Positions 11,410 through 23,850 are shown, numbered from the stretch's first letter. The stretch is DNA of 64,000 nt from Epiperipatus broadwayi (GCA_028023455.1 JAQFVV010006737.1:1-64000); one strand, 5' to 3'. Notes: a model not told the origin generated them from the sequence alone. A program made the numbers and translations.

Positions 11410-13990
11410 TATATAGTTGGTGATTTATAATCCAGGTGCTGCAGAAATTTGTCAGATGTAATAAAATATAAGAAGAATACTATAATAACAATTGTTTTGT
11501 TTTTACGATGGGAATTTAAAATAAAAACATAAAATAAATGGATTAAAAATAAACAGACAGATACCCACTTATTGCAAAGAAAGCTTTAATCATGTTGTTA
11601 CCATTTTCTATTATTTACAGACGTAGAATTAATTACTAAAAATAACAAAAGAAAGAGATTAAAATCAGTTGTAGAAAACATGAGAATATTTTTTTTAAAA
11701 TATATCACCTAAAGGTAAAAAAGCGAGCAAATCGTATATAAACATTAAATATATAAATATATTACTTATCAATTTTCTTATGTAATACGCTTATGGAATT
11801 ATATTTATAAATTATTTACTACATTTTGCGAGCTTGTAAATAATAACGGCGAATTCCGGGAAATAGTTCTTTATTAGATGTCCTATTATATATAAACTAA
11901 AATAATTTTGAAAAGTTTTCCAAATGTGTTTGCTGCTTTGAAAACTTTTGCAATATTGTCAGTATCAATAGTAATTGAGAAGTTTTTCAAAATTAAATTT
12001 TATATAAATGTAGACTCACTCTAGAAGGGCTTTGGAACAACTTACTGACCTATCAATAATGTTTATAGAATAATAAATTGCATCTAAAATCCGTGTAGAT
12101 GATATAATTCAAAACTTTGGCAAAGAGAAAATCTTTGAAATATAAATTTTTGATAAATTTTGTATTTAGAAGTATTTTTTCCTACGATGATATTAGAAAA
12201 TCATATGGGTTTAATGTTAACTAATTTTTTTTAACAAAATATCCATAATATTTTTTATAATTATATATATATGCACTTGTGTGAGTATGATAATATTCAT
12301 ATATAGATAGACAATTAATTAAGGAATCGCATTTTTTTTTTATCTAAAAGCGCCAGAGGGCCTGCGTTGATCTTGGTAACTTTTAATCATTTAATTGAAA
12401 GAGTGTATACAATTTAAAAAATAATTAATACAAAATTATAAATTATATAAAACAATTAATTAACCACTGTTTAAAATAATTTAAAAAATTAACAAGTTAG
12501 GATGCTACTACTCGAAAAGTGCTAAAAAACACTAGTGTGTAAATATATTAAAAAGTTAAGTATAAACACTAATATGGTGTACTATTAATATAATCTTTTT
12601 CAAACAAGTAACTTTTTTAACTGTTATATATTAACTTTGTAGTCAAGTTTAATATGAATTAAACATCTATTTCCTCATCTGACGCTATATTAAAATTTGA
12701 CGTTGTCATATCTGATAATAAATAACAAAATTTCTCTAGCTATTTGCGTTAAGTAAATAATTTCTCTAACCAGACCTTCCGTTTGAAATTGCAAAAAAAA
12801 AGTCTGAAATTATTTAACAAATGATTAAGAAATATGAAAACGGTGCCTTTTCGTGTCATTTAAATCATTTATTGCCTTAAAACTTAACGCTAGTGAATTT
12901 TAGATTTTTTATTTTTAGTTTAAGCTTACTTGTCAATAACAATTTACAATACAGTTAAAATCTGATATATTATAATATTGGAACCGCAGTGGTAGATGAA
13001 AACGTAGGAAGAAAATAGATAGACATGACACTGATTTATGTTATATTATTAAAAATCCGTCAGACTAAGAAATGAGTTTCTCCCTAAGAATCTTAGCCAT
13101 TAATGTATTTATTTTACTTTTGAAATCGAAGCAGTGCTATAAATTAATAAAACCAACATTTGTTGTAAAATTGTTTTTTAAGTAAGGTGAAAAGTGTGGG
13201 ATAATAATAATAATAAAAAAAATCTCACCCGTGAAAAGCAAATTTTCAAATAGGGAAATACTTATTTGAAATCTTTGTGAGGATATGGGATAAAATCATT
13301 AATTTCTCATTTGAACTTATTATTTACAGAGCGCTTCCCGTTAGATAAAGTAGCTGGAAGAAAAAGTTTCCATAAGTAATAAAAAATCAGTTATTCTTTG
13401 TCTCTATAAATAAGTCATATATACAAGTAAGAATGAAAGATCTGCAAACAACTCAATGTATTACCAAAGCATTTTCAATAATATACTCTATAACAATAAA
13501 AGAGAGACAACCATTAAGTTAGTAAAATATCAGTGAGAAATTTTACAGGTTTTTTTTCTTTCTATTTTGATAAGTAAATGCTTACTAATTTGATAACTAG
13601 ACTGTCTATCTAAAAATAACAATTGAGCCTGCTTGAAATTTTTCAATTATTTAAAAGAATTATCATATTCCACCTGGCCTAGTTGATCAATTTTGATAAC
13701 TGAGGCAAACTTTTTTAAAAACTGCACATTTTAGAATTATTGAAAAGACATATTTAAAATGATCTACAGAACAAAGCATTATATGTGTATTATGTAAATG
13801 TACAAGTATAATATTTTATTTTGGTGTCTTTTTAAATTTATTTCCGGAGACAGTTGTCTTACTTCTTCAATAATTGAACCAGCCATGATTAAACACTCAG
13901 ATTTTAATCCAAGAGAGAGACATAATACACTGATACATTAAACCTACATCATTGGGTTATATATGCATGTGCAATGAAACAATGACAATG
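11410..13990. other. AT-rich sequence, one GC-rich motif
   Basis: No gene or transposon was recognised. The only standout is the GC-rich block at 12350-12375, listed as a CTCF-like motif. (AAT)n runs are short (13204-13215). Confidence 0.45.
12351..12365 (+). promoter_or_regulatory. CTCF-like motif or microexon-like GC block
   Basis: CGCCAGAGGGCCTGC contains the CTCF core YAGRKGGC exactly but diverges at the last three positions. It is preceded by a poly-T tract and AAAAG and followed by TTG-GTAACT. The same block therefore also has splice-like edges of a 25-base exon. Either reading is weak. Confidence 0.2.
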
Positions 13991-14039
13991 TTAAGTATTA
14001 TATCTTATTAAGAAGAGTACTAACCCTCTGTCTTTACCA

Positions 14040-15060
14040 TAATATTTTGCCATGTAGTCTATAAACAAATTTTTGTGTAAATTTAAAATTTCCTTATATC
14101 ACAAGAGAATAATTGTTAAAAATACTACTTTAAATGGCAAAACTTCACTCCCAATCATAACACATCAATCCATCCTGCAACATTTTCCTCTTAGTTTCTT
14201 ACTATTCACTGCCTATATAAACCTCCTAATTAGCATTATAGAAAATGAATTAAAACTGGAATTTACATACCCTGCTTAAACACTAACATCTCATGTATAG
14301 CTTACATGAATGATCTCTCAACCTTTTTGCAATCAAAAAAGTACATTCTCAAACTTCTAAAAGATTATTTCAGATTATAAAAACAAAAACATGGGGAAAT
14401 CCTGTGCTTAGCACATTTTCACTGGTAATAGTTTAACAAATCACTTTAAAGTCAAACCTAACCCATTCCTTGGATTTCAGTTTAACCTGTACCATTCACA
14501 AATGCAGTCACTTATACAAAATACACTTAAAAATAAAATAAAAATTATTGTCATGTCACTTTATGCCAAGATATCATTTTTTAGCATGCTAATCATGACA
14601 AAAACCACATACTACACTCCAACAATACTATATACCAAAGCTTTTACTAATCAAATAGTCTCACTTTGCAGAAAGTGTCTTTGGGGAAAAAAGATAATCT
14701 CAGTATCTATAAGATGTCTCAAAAATTCATTCTCACAAAATGGTGAATGGTTTTAATTAATTCTTACATTCATAATCCAAAAAATAATTAACATAGTCTA
14801 TCAATGTGTAATAAAATTTTCATATCTAAAAACAGTCTGTAAAATTACTTCCACAGATAAAATATCTCCAATTCAAGGATACCTGAAAATATTACCCACT
14901 TCATTGTTCTCTATAAAAACAAGATTTTCAAACTACTGTAAAATAAATTCGCATATTGGAAAATTCATTCCCATTTACACCCTCTACAAGACAATGATAA
15001 AACTGTTGTCATCATCAACAACAAACATACTTTGCTGAAAATTCAAATTATGGACACCTA
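14040..15060 (+). pseudogene. Decayed non-LTR (L1/Tx1-like) reverse transcriptase fragment
   Basis: Translation across several frames gives segments in the order expected for the second half of a LINE reverse transcriptase. Around 14165-14235 HFPLSFLLFTAYINLLI matches the family motif QGCPLSPLLF-x-x-YI-x-PL. FLGFQFN follows near 14470. The 84-codon ORF 14502-14756 resembles the post-RT thumb region (SLYAKISFFSMLIMTK, then LCRKCLWGKK and QNGEW). Stops break all frames and the FADD catalytic box is not visible. The strand is notably G-poor. Family resemblance is by recognition, not alignment. Confidence 0.5.
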
Positions 15061-17090
15061 AACCAAGATATTATGACTTTTTATAATATTTCCATTTTTT
15101 ATAAATATAAAATATGATATGTATATTGAATTAAATATTTAAATGGATTGTTATTTTAATAAAGAAAGAAATGATGAGATACTATCTATGTAAACAGAGA
15201 TGACTTTTAGCTTTTACTATTTCCACATAAATATCAATTATTACTAATTGGCAATTCCTGAGGCAAAACACTTTTCTCATTAACCTATAATACCTCTTTT
15301 GTTGAAGTTTTTAAATGGATGTAGTCAACCCCCCCCCCCCCAGAAACAATGTGTATTCAACATCCACATTTCAATATATACAAAGAGTAAAATAGAAATT
15401 CTCACAACACTACAATGCTAGCTAAAACAAAATATTTTACCAAAATTCTCCATTTTAAATAAGAAAGTATTGTTGAGAGTGGTTAAAGTAATCTGCTTAA
15501 AAATAAAAGCTTATTATGATAATTAAAAATCATACCAGAAATGGTTTAACTAATGAAAAATGAATATTTTGAACAAGATATTGAAGTATTACTTTAGCCA
15601 TCCATAAAAATAATCTTAAATTTACAGTAGTGGATAGTAAAATTTAATAGATTGATGATATTATTTTCATTTACCATTAGTCCATAACTCTTGAACAGCA
15701 TATCTTTTCTTTCACCACCACTATGTTACCTATGGCAAATTTTAGTTACTAACAGATTCTAGATGGTATATCCATATCCAGTGATACTCTATCATTTAAG
15801 AACTTTTATCCAAGTCATATAGAATTATATATTTTCATTATCCAAAATCAAATTATAACTAATAGCTTTACAAATATTTGTTTGGTAAAAATGAGAAAAT
15901 ATCAAACTACTTTTATTTGATGCAATTTTTGCTTAATCAATATAATTTAGTGCAATTTGAAAATTATGGACTTCACGGTAATCCACAGACCATAGTTTGA
16001 CTTTGCCACTTCTGATTTTCCAACTTTATGTAAATTCCTTATCACAAATTACTTGTTTAATATTATTATAGATTTGATTATAAATCTGTACTAATGAGGC
16101 ACTTTTTTCAATCTATATGTCATTTAAAAACACTGATTTTTAATTTCTGGCTAAAAAATAGTTAGATATTTATTTTCTAATCAACATTAAAGAATTAGAT
16201 AAGAAATGGTATCTAAAAAAATATCTTAGTTTCATAGAAAAATTTAAAATTATCTAAAAACAATTGAGTTCTTTTTTGACTTGAATTGATATGAAAAGCC
16301 AGTAGATTAATACACAAACCATTTCCTTATGCTCTAGCATGTTTTATTTATGAGTCATGGCATGTAATATGATAGTAGATTTTGTATCTTCTTAGATTAT
16401 CTTCAATGCTTTGCTTTCTATTATGAAATCTTGAAAACAACTTGAAAACATTTTTGTGAGCATAACCATATCTATACTTGGATTCATTTCAATTATTTCA
16501 GTAGATGTTTTGTCCAATTTAAAAGAAATTTAGGATTAGAACATTATTCTTAGATGGGTTAGGACTTGGAAAACACTTTCACATTTCATGTCATAACTCA
16601 TGGTTCAGACATGGTAGCATCTTAGAATTTATAGGTGAATTTTAAAATTATGTTTCTACATAACACATCCATTAAACAAAATATGGCAATTCAAGAATCT
16701 TGGTGAGAAAACTAGAAATTAGTCACCTCTTTCCTGTGACTAACACACACACTTATATTTTTCATAAATTATAATAAAATAGTGTCAAAAATTAATTGAT
16801 AAACACTATCTAGTTGCTTTACAAGGTAGAGTTTACTATGGTGGAGATACTTTGCCAAAAAAAATGAAAAATGAATTTAGCTATATAAAATAAAATTTAC
16901 AATTATTCCTACATTAAACTATGATGATGATAAAAATAAATGTTTGAAATTGACAGAATTATTTTTGGTTTGAAATTCAAATTTTGCCTTTTTATATTTG
17001 GGTTTAGAATTAGTATTTTTTATTATCTGCAGTTAGATGATTAGTATTAAAATTGGAAATCATAGATAACTTTTGTTCAAATGTTATTTT
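15061..17090. other. AT-rich sequence with a 13-C homopolymer
   Basis: No gene was recognised. A run of 13 C residues at 15329-15341 is exceptional in this DNA. The rest is A/T-rich with no repeat family that I could match inside the window. Confidence 0.45.
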
Positions 17091-17290
17091 TATCTATATG
17101 TCTGACCATCTATCTACATGTATCTGCTTATTTATTTATCTATGAATCTATCCATCCATCAAGTCAATAATCTAGATATTTAATTTCTATATGCCTACTA
17201 TCTTTTATGTATATTTATTTATTTATCTATCCATACTTTCATCCATTCATTCTCCAATCTATCCATTTACTTTCTTTCTATACATATATA
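17085..17290. repeat. Degenerate (TATC/TCCA)n tract
   Basis: Imperfect tetranucleotide repeats (TATC, TCCA, TTTA) run through the segment. A complementary GATA-type degenerate tract lies at 24120-24325. The 68-codon ORF 17207-17413 is a product of this repeat. Confidence 0.7.
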
Positions 17291-17827
17291 AATGTTGACT
17301 GTTTTCTAATGGTTTTATATATGATGCATTCTATAATGTTCAAACGATTAAGAAAGAAATTAAAAAAACTTGCCGATAAAGATGTAATTTTTTGGATTAG
17401 ATTACACTGTTAAACAGTAATACTTATTCAATAATTCATTTAAAATTATTGGTAAACATTCTGTCTTTTTATCACTTTAATCAAACAAAGTTAATTGAAA
17501 CTATAATTTAATTTGGGAATTAAATTACAAATTCAAATTAAGCAAACCTTTATCAATTTGAAATTTAAATATTTTTAATGCTTTCATATTATTTGATATA
17601 TTGTTAAATTTAAGCCAAGTTAGTAGTTATTTAAAAAGAAATAATAATTCATGTAATTTTAAGTTAAATCTATTTTGTTGCAATAAATATCCATATTAAA
17701 TTTAATAATTAAAAAAGCAAGTCATATATAACGTGACATTGTGTGCATATTAAATTTAGTTTGCATGTATAAGACATTCATTACTATTTTAACATTTTGT
17801 AACATCAAACATTAAATAAAACTGCAG

Positions 17828-18090
17828 GAGCATGCTTTCAACTACTTCATCATAATCATTCTCTACCATATATAATATTAAGTAAATTGTCTTCCACAAT
17901 GCACTATTTTATCCTTCAACATGTGCTATAACATTTCAAGTCAGATCCTTAATTATAGAAGCATGCTTTCAACTACTTTATTACAAAGATTATCAACTGT
18001 ATATAATATTAAACTAAATAAACTATCTTGCATAATGTGTTTAGTGTTGTCATCATATGATGTAAATTTTCAAATCATATCTTTGTTAGT
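17828..18090 (+). repeat. Tandem duplication, unit about 132 bp
   Basis: Two diverged units begin with GAGCATGCTTTCAACTACTT (17828) and GAAGCATGCTTTCAACTACT (17959). Both continue through ACCATATATAATATTAA / ACTGTATATAATATTAA and a TCTTSCAYAATG block. No coding potential. Confidence 0.7.
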
Positions 18091-18575
18091 TAAATAAATT
18101 AATTCTTTTATTAATAAAATAGTTACTTTTATATTTTTTACATTAATTTTATCTTCATGTAAAATATTTATCTCATCCAGAGTTGCAAACAAATTTGCTT
18201 CTGCAATTTTAATTTAGGATTCATTGTTTTTAAATATTAAACTAGTAAAATTGTTATTTTTTTGCAAATGTAACATCTGTATAATGCGCATGATATTACA
18301 CAGATAATAGATCAATATTTGTCAAATGTTTGGAGGAGAGCTGGGAAATCTGATAAATGTAATGGAAGTGAAACATTTGTTATATTTTATTTATTAATTA
18401 ATTATAGGTAGGTTCCTAAATGTCATATTTCTGCTTATTTGGTGATATTATGTTGATATTGTCACTCATTATTATATATGAATAACAATAAAAATAATAA
18501 ATATAATATATTGCAACATGTGATACATATACCATAGAATGTGAACTAAGACCAAGGGAATTTCAATATTTGTAG
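18091..18575. other. AT-rich sequence upstream of candidate exon
   Basis: No repeat or upstream exon was identified. If the exon at 18576 is real this would be intron. Confidence 0.4.
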
Positions 18576-18739
18576 AGCATGAAAGAGTCACTGGCTACAT
18601 CTTCCAACCAGCTTCAGTGGAGATAATGTGCACAGAGTGCAACAATGCAAAATGCAAAGTGAAGGAGATTTGTTTTATCGCAGATGATCCCAAAGGAATC
18701 AACCCAAAAGACACCTGCTTTACTATCTCTAAAAAGTAG
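18576..18739 (+). CDS. Candidate terminal coding exon, cysteine-rich, 54 codons
   Basis: From an acceptor-like CAATATTTGTAG the sequence is open for 54 codons and ends at TAG (18737-18739). It is much richer in G+C than its flanks. The peptide includes VTGYIFQPASVEIMCTECNN, then AKCKVKEICFIADDPKG and DTCFTISKK. Five cysteines and two CxxC/CxnC spacings suggest an extracellular or metal-binding tail. The frame also stays open upstream of the acceptor to 18545, so the 5' edge is uncertain. AATAAA lies at 18758-18763. No family was recognised; a decayed transposon ORF is the alternative. Confidence 0.42.
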
Positions 18740-18757
18740 GCCATTTAAACATTATTG

Positions 18758-18763
18758 AATAAA
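18758..18763 (+). terminator. Possible polyadenylation signal AATAAA
   Basis: AATAAA 19 bases after the stop of the candidate exon at 18576-18739. The hexamer is common by chance in AT-rich DNA. Confidence 0.25.
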
Positions 18764-18769
18764 TTTGCA

Positions 18770-19490
18770 TTCATTACTGTGGCATTCATTAACTACTAGT
18801 GAAAAGAGCTATGGATATGGGAACATAGAATTCTCAAAAGTGCTCAGCTTCATTAATTGTTGATAAAATGCAAGCTTAGGATTATATGTAAATGACTAAT
18901 TTCTAAAACATTTATTCTCCAAAATCAAATTTGTTGTCATTACAACATATAAGTGGAAATCATTTCTATGTAGATAGATGTTCAGGTCTTTTTCTCTTCT
19001 GCTAAATGAGGGCAGTCTCATGTGGTACATAAGAACAAGCTATTGAGATTTAAGGAGTGTGTGGCAAAATCTGAAAATTTTGATTGGTCTTAAATATTTA
19101 TAATATATATTTATCATTTTTAACTGCACTGACATATGTGTATTTAACAAACTAAACCTCTGCCATTATTGCAAATAATAAAGACACTGAACAGAGAAAT
19201 ACTATCCAAATTTATTTAAATTTCAAATATATTTTTAACACATTAGTGTTAAAATTATATTTATCAAATAATATATATGTATATAAAATATTTATTAAGA
19301 AATGCTTTTATTTTAATTTGATGACTAGTATCAAAAAAATATTTTTTATCTTGGGACACAATTTAATTTAATCACTATTTGTACTAAAATTAAATAAAAC
19401 CATTTAAAAATAATATTATATATATATATATTTATTTTTTAGTGTTCAAGTATAACTAATAAAATAATTTTAAATCAGTTTTATGTAAAC
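18770..19490. other. AT-rich sequence without recognised features
   Basis: Contains short TA tracts (about 19270 and 19415). No gene or transposon was recognised. Confidence 0.45.
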
Positions 19491-19494
19491 AATC

Positions 19495-20405
19495 CAAAGG
19501 GAAATTATGTTTTCTTCCCTCATTTTTTTAAAAATTAACTGCAGACACCCCTAAAATTTATTCGTCAATTTAAATGAAAACATTTTTTTTTTTAAATTAT
19601 AGTGCCATCTGGTTTGAAAAACTAAAATCTTAACAAACTGTCTTAAATGCAATTTCAAATGTGGCCTGTCAATCATGTTGTGCTGGACAATCTTGAATAT
19701 TGCATTTCTATCAAAACTGGCATGCACACAAAATTTGACATAAATGAATTCATTTCTAACTCTGAAATCTTGGCTAACATCCGCAAAAGTAATTTAAAAA
19801 TCTGTCAGAAAGTTTTTGTTTTTATTAAGTCAGCAATTTATAGAAATATGGATGGCTGAAAAGTTGGAGGTTGGAGTACATTGAAACCTATCCATTAAAG
19901 TGAGAATATTTGCTATCTTAATATAAACTGAGCACTGATTATATATATATGTGGGAGATGATAATCTGGACCAACTGATGAGTGCTGGTTTAGCATGAGA
20001 TACTGATATTGGTGATTGTTTATCTTTTGTACGTGTGTGGTCATGTATATCAGTTATATAAGATAGTGTGGTTGTTGGTGGGTGCTTGAAAGTCTGAGTT
20101 CAAATCCCCTATATATACAAACAAGTTTACATAAACAATGCAGAGGGAAAGTTATATTTTATTTTTTTATTTTTAAAAAATTATTTTAATTAACTGTAAA
20201 TGACCCTAAAATTTCTTACCTCAAATTCAACAAAATATTTTTTTAAAAAAATATATATCAGCGTCTATTGCAGTGACTAAAATCTTACTGAACTGATTAA
20301 AATGCAGTTTGAAATGTAGCTCACCAACACTGTTAAGCTGAACTACCCTGACATATTTTATTATTAAATTGCATTATCGTCTAAACAAAACGTGTGTACA
20401 AAATT
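19495..20405 (+). repeat. Diverged 250-bp direct repeats flanking a family A copy
   Basis: The segments 19495-19745 and 20145-20405 align. Shared landmarks are CCTAAAATTT, a poly-T stretch, CTAAAATCTTA, AACTG, AAATGCARTTT and GCAYGY-ACAAAATT. SINE-like family A copy 3 lies between them. They could be the ends of a larger element or a tandem unit of about 650 bp that includes family A. The 70-codon ORF 19647-19859 lies in the left repeat and is not conserved in the right one. Confidence 0.55.
19893..20145 (+). repeat. SINE-like repeat family A, copy 3
   Basis: Contains CTATCTTAATATAAACTGAG, GATGAGTGCTGGTTTAGCA, GGTCATGTATATCAGTTATA and a good B-box-like GAGTTCAAATCCCC. This is the copy with the best tRNA-like 3' end. 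Confidence 0.7.
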
Positions 20406-20409
20406 AAAA

Positions 20410-21130
20410 GAAAAAAAAATCAGTTTAGCAGAAGTAGAATAATAGATCGATTACAAAATTTGATCTAAACAAATAAGATTAATAAGTTAAATAAAAAAAA
20501 TAAAAAAAACAATAAAATTTAATCATTAAAATTTTAAAAATCCATTTTTGTTATTGGAAGACGGTTAGATCTATGATTTATTACATGCTCCTTTTATTTG
20601 ATCTTTTACTTTCTATCATTTTTTCTTCAAGAATCACTTCAATAAAATCTGGATCAAATTTACCTCCATACTTATTTTCATGATTATAAAAAGTTAATTT
20701 GTGCGCATTTTTTTTATTAAGCAAGTTTGAGCTGATAAAATTAAGAACTTTAAAATTTATATTTCTGATATGGTTAAAATCTGGTTTTAGTAAGACTTAA
20801 TACAGATATAATTATGTAAAATCTTTTAGAAGAAATATATATAAGAAGGAATAATTAGAAATGATAAAATATGGATACTGGAAATAAAATTAGAGCGATT
20901 TAAACAGATGAGTTCTATATTGTTTTCAGGACACCTATGTATTTGAAAAGAATAATCAATAATACAAATGATAAAATAGATGAAATAACCAAAATGAACC
21001 CTTTTTAATGTTGTATGTGCTACGATGTGCAATTAATTAAAATAACTATATATATATATATACAGATAGTTATATGCAATTAATACGTTCCATTACAATA
21101 TATAACAGATACATAAATACATATAACAGA
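20410..21130. other. AT-rich sequence without recognised features
   Basis: No gene was recognised. The minus-strand 68-codon ORF at 20826-21032 is AT-codon-rich and unconvincing. Confidence 0.45.
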
Positions 21131-21134
21131 TTAA

Positions 21135-21290
21135 GATTGTTGATTGTTATTGACATTGGGATTGCCTAAGTTTTGGCTGATTTTAATGATTATACATATA
21201 TATTACAAAAGAAGGTTGCCTTATCACCAAACAAATTGAGATTTTTGATATTGTTTGGTATTGTTTAGGTGTAGACTACTCATATATTTA
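21135..21290 (+). repeat. Repeat family B (GGTTGCCTT), two degenerate copies
   Basis: Two successive partial copies: GTTGATTGTTATTGACATTG at 21138 and AAGAAGGTTGCCTTATCACC at 21209. Related full copies lie at 43.26 and 23.93 kb and, inverted, at 27.1 kb. Their 3' ends run into TA tracts. Confidence 0.6.
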
Positions 21291-21636
21291 CACATATGCA
21301 CACACAAATATATATATGGGGAAAGAAAGGCAAGTATGTGGACAAAATTGAAACAACATTCACTTATGTATAAAAAAGGTAAAATTACTTTTACAAATGC
21401 ATGTAAGTATTATAATCATGAAAGGAAATATGGATTTGATTTGTGAAGAAAGAAATGTGAAAAAGAGGAAGATCAAAGTGATTTGGTTTATTGCCAAAAA
21501 TATACAGATAATGAATCAGAGAGCCAATAGTTTTGCTAACTATGATTACGATACTAATGCACTGAAAGTATACTTTGGTTTTAAAATTAATTTTATAGTT
21601 TATTCATTGTTAATAGCCTCTTTACATTATACATAT

Positions 21637-22190
21637 AAATTGTTGAATTATTTTAATATGTGGAAATAATTGTTATATTTTCATATTAGAAAAATCACCA
21701 TTAGATGTTATTAGACAGTAATCAAAGAAAAGTTTTTGCATTCAAAAGAGTATCTTTTCTAAATTCAATCTTATGGTATTATATAGAGCCTAAAGAAATA
21801 CAGTATATATTTACATTTAAATGAAAGAAAGTTCACAACCTTTCACATATTTGCTATTAAAAACAGAATTTATACTAATTAGTTAGATGTTATAGATTAT
21901 TAATTTTTAATAATATTGTTGAAATATTTTAATATGTGGAAATATCTGTTATATTTTAATATTAGAAAAAATCACCATTAAATGTTAGTAAACAATAATC
22001 AATGAAAATAGTAAACTACAAACATTTTGCATTCAAAAAGATATATTTTTTTAATGCAATCTCTTGGCATTATATATAGTTTAAAGAGTCATAGTATATA
22101 TTTACATTTTAAGAAAAATAAGCTTACAATCATTACATATTCCTTATTAATAATATACTATTCCACTGGTCCAATAAATGTTATAAATGG
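21637..22190 (+). repeat. Tandem duplication, unit about 278 bp
   Basis: The unit starting ATTATTTTAATATGTGGAAA near 21644 recurs near 21923. Later shared blocks are AAATCACCATTA, TTTTGCATTCAAAA, TATTATATA and AGTATATATTTACATTT. The copies differ by many substitutions. The 90- and 100-codon ORFs over this segment are not conserved between units. Confidence 0.65.
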
Positions 22191-22226
22191 AGGTGTCTGT
22201 AAACATGAAATCAGTGCTGTTTTAAA

Positions 22227-22329
<103 letters not shown>

Positions 22330-22481
22330 CTAAGAGGAGTGAACAACTCATCCCCAAACTATTAATAAATGCTTTATTAACAAAGAGTCAAGAATAGAAT
22401 GAAGTAATTATTAATTTTTTACACAACATATAAGTAATAGTTATAATTAACATGAGAGAGAATAGTTTACTCTTCTTGATT

Positions 22482-22517
<36 letters not shown>

Positions 22518-22569
22518 TCATCATATTATTTTCAGAAATTCCCACATAATAAAAATATAATAGATAAAT

Positions 22570-23230
22570 AGATGATGTTTCATTACAATAACAAAAAATT
22601 TCCTCAGAGTTTCTTTTTCTTATATAATAATAATATGTGTGGTGAGATTTAAATTTTATATTTTTTTCTTTTGCTATGTTCTCCTTATTCTTAAATTCTA
22701 TTGGTTAAGAAGTTTGAAAAATATTTTATCCTCCAATAGCTTTTTCCAAATATTGTTAATTTTCTTTAATTCACACTATTCATTTATGCTTGTAGACTGT
22801 TTAAATATCTCTATAGCTTTCCTTAGCAATCAATGATCATATTGTTCAATTTTTTCCAGAACATATATTTTATTAAAATATACATCATGGTTTGTTAATT
22901 TAATGTGTGAATAAATGGCTGATAAATTACATTTTTCTCTAACTGCCAAAATGTGTTCTTCCTTTCTTATGTTTATTCCATGATTGGTCTGTCCAATGTA
23001 TGAAGGTAAACAAACCCCATATGGCATTTTATATACACTATGAGACTCCAATGGAATTTTATCTTTAAGGTGAGGAAATACTTAATTCATTTTTTAGATG
23101 TAGTACAAATTGTGTGGATATTTAATTTATTTAAAACATTACCAATTTTAACAGTTAAACTCTTTATATATGGCAGAACTGTCTTAATTTTTGAAGTATC
23201 AAAATATTTTTTCTTATTATACAAGAAATA
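22570..23230 (-). pseudogene. Penelope-like element C-terminus with GIY-YIG domain, minus copy
   Basis: The minus-strand ORF 22830-23051 encodes a GIY-YIG nuclease remnant. SVYKMPYGVC stands for the GIY strand, SYIGQT is the YIG strand and NIRKEEH supplies the conserved Arg and Glu-His. SAIYSHIKLTNHD corresponds to the SAIAEH-x-x-x-x-GH block of Penelope-like elements. Upstream, in a broken frame, lies an LPYIKSLTVKIGNVLNK segment like the LPYIKGLSEKI linker of the same proteins. A stop after YDH and frame breaks show it is dead. It forms an inverted repeat with the plus copy at 23.24-23.85 kb. Confidence 0.75.
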
Positions 23231-23234
23231 AGAG

Positions 23235-23850
23235 TGCTCTGCTTTATATAAAGGGAGTTACTGATAAAATTGGTAATGTATTTAAGAAAAATAATTTCCA
23301 AACAACTTATACTACATTTAAAAAAAAATTGATGAAGTATTTCCATGCTCTAAGGATACAATTCCTTTGGAGTTCTCATGGTATATATGAAAATTCAATG
23401 TGGAGTTTGTTCAATTTCATACATTGGTCAGACCAATTATAGAACAAACATAAGAAAGGAAGAACACATTTTGGTAGTTAGAGAAAAATCTAATTATCAG
23501 CCATTTATTCACACATTAAATTAACAAATCATGACATCAATTTTAATAAAACACATATTCTTGCAAAAATTGAACAATATGACCACAGACTGCTAAGAAA
23601 AGCTATATAAATTTTGAAAAAGACCTACAAGCATAAATGAAAAGTGTGAATTAAAGAAAATTAACAATATTTAAAAAAAGTTGTTGATGGATAAAATAAT
23701 TTTTAAAACTTCTCAAACCAATAGAATTTAAAAATAATGAGAAAATAACAAAAGAAAAAAATAATGATTTAAAATCTCACCACACATACTTATAATTTTC
23801 AGAAAGAAGAAGCTCTGAGAAAAGTAATTGTTATTATATTGAAATGTCAG
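23235..23850 (+). pseudogene. Penelope-like element C-terminus with GIY-YIG domain, plus copy
   Basis: The plus strand holds the same protein end in two frames: LLYIKGVTDKIGNVFKKN near 23245, then CGVCSISYIGQTNYRTNIRK near 23405 after a frameshift. DHRLLRKAI is near 23583, shortly before a TAA. Beyond the coding part the two copies still match (CTCACCACACATA and the CTCTGAG segment). Arms of about 600 bp therefore face each other with about 55 bp between. Terminal repeats in direct or inverted order are known for Penelope elements. Confidence 0.7.

Noticed and set aside
21255-21669. Two overlapping plus-strand ORFs of 63 and 90 codons
   Set aside because: No family motif, and the frame is not kept in the tandem duplicate that follows.
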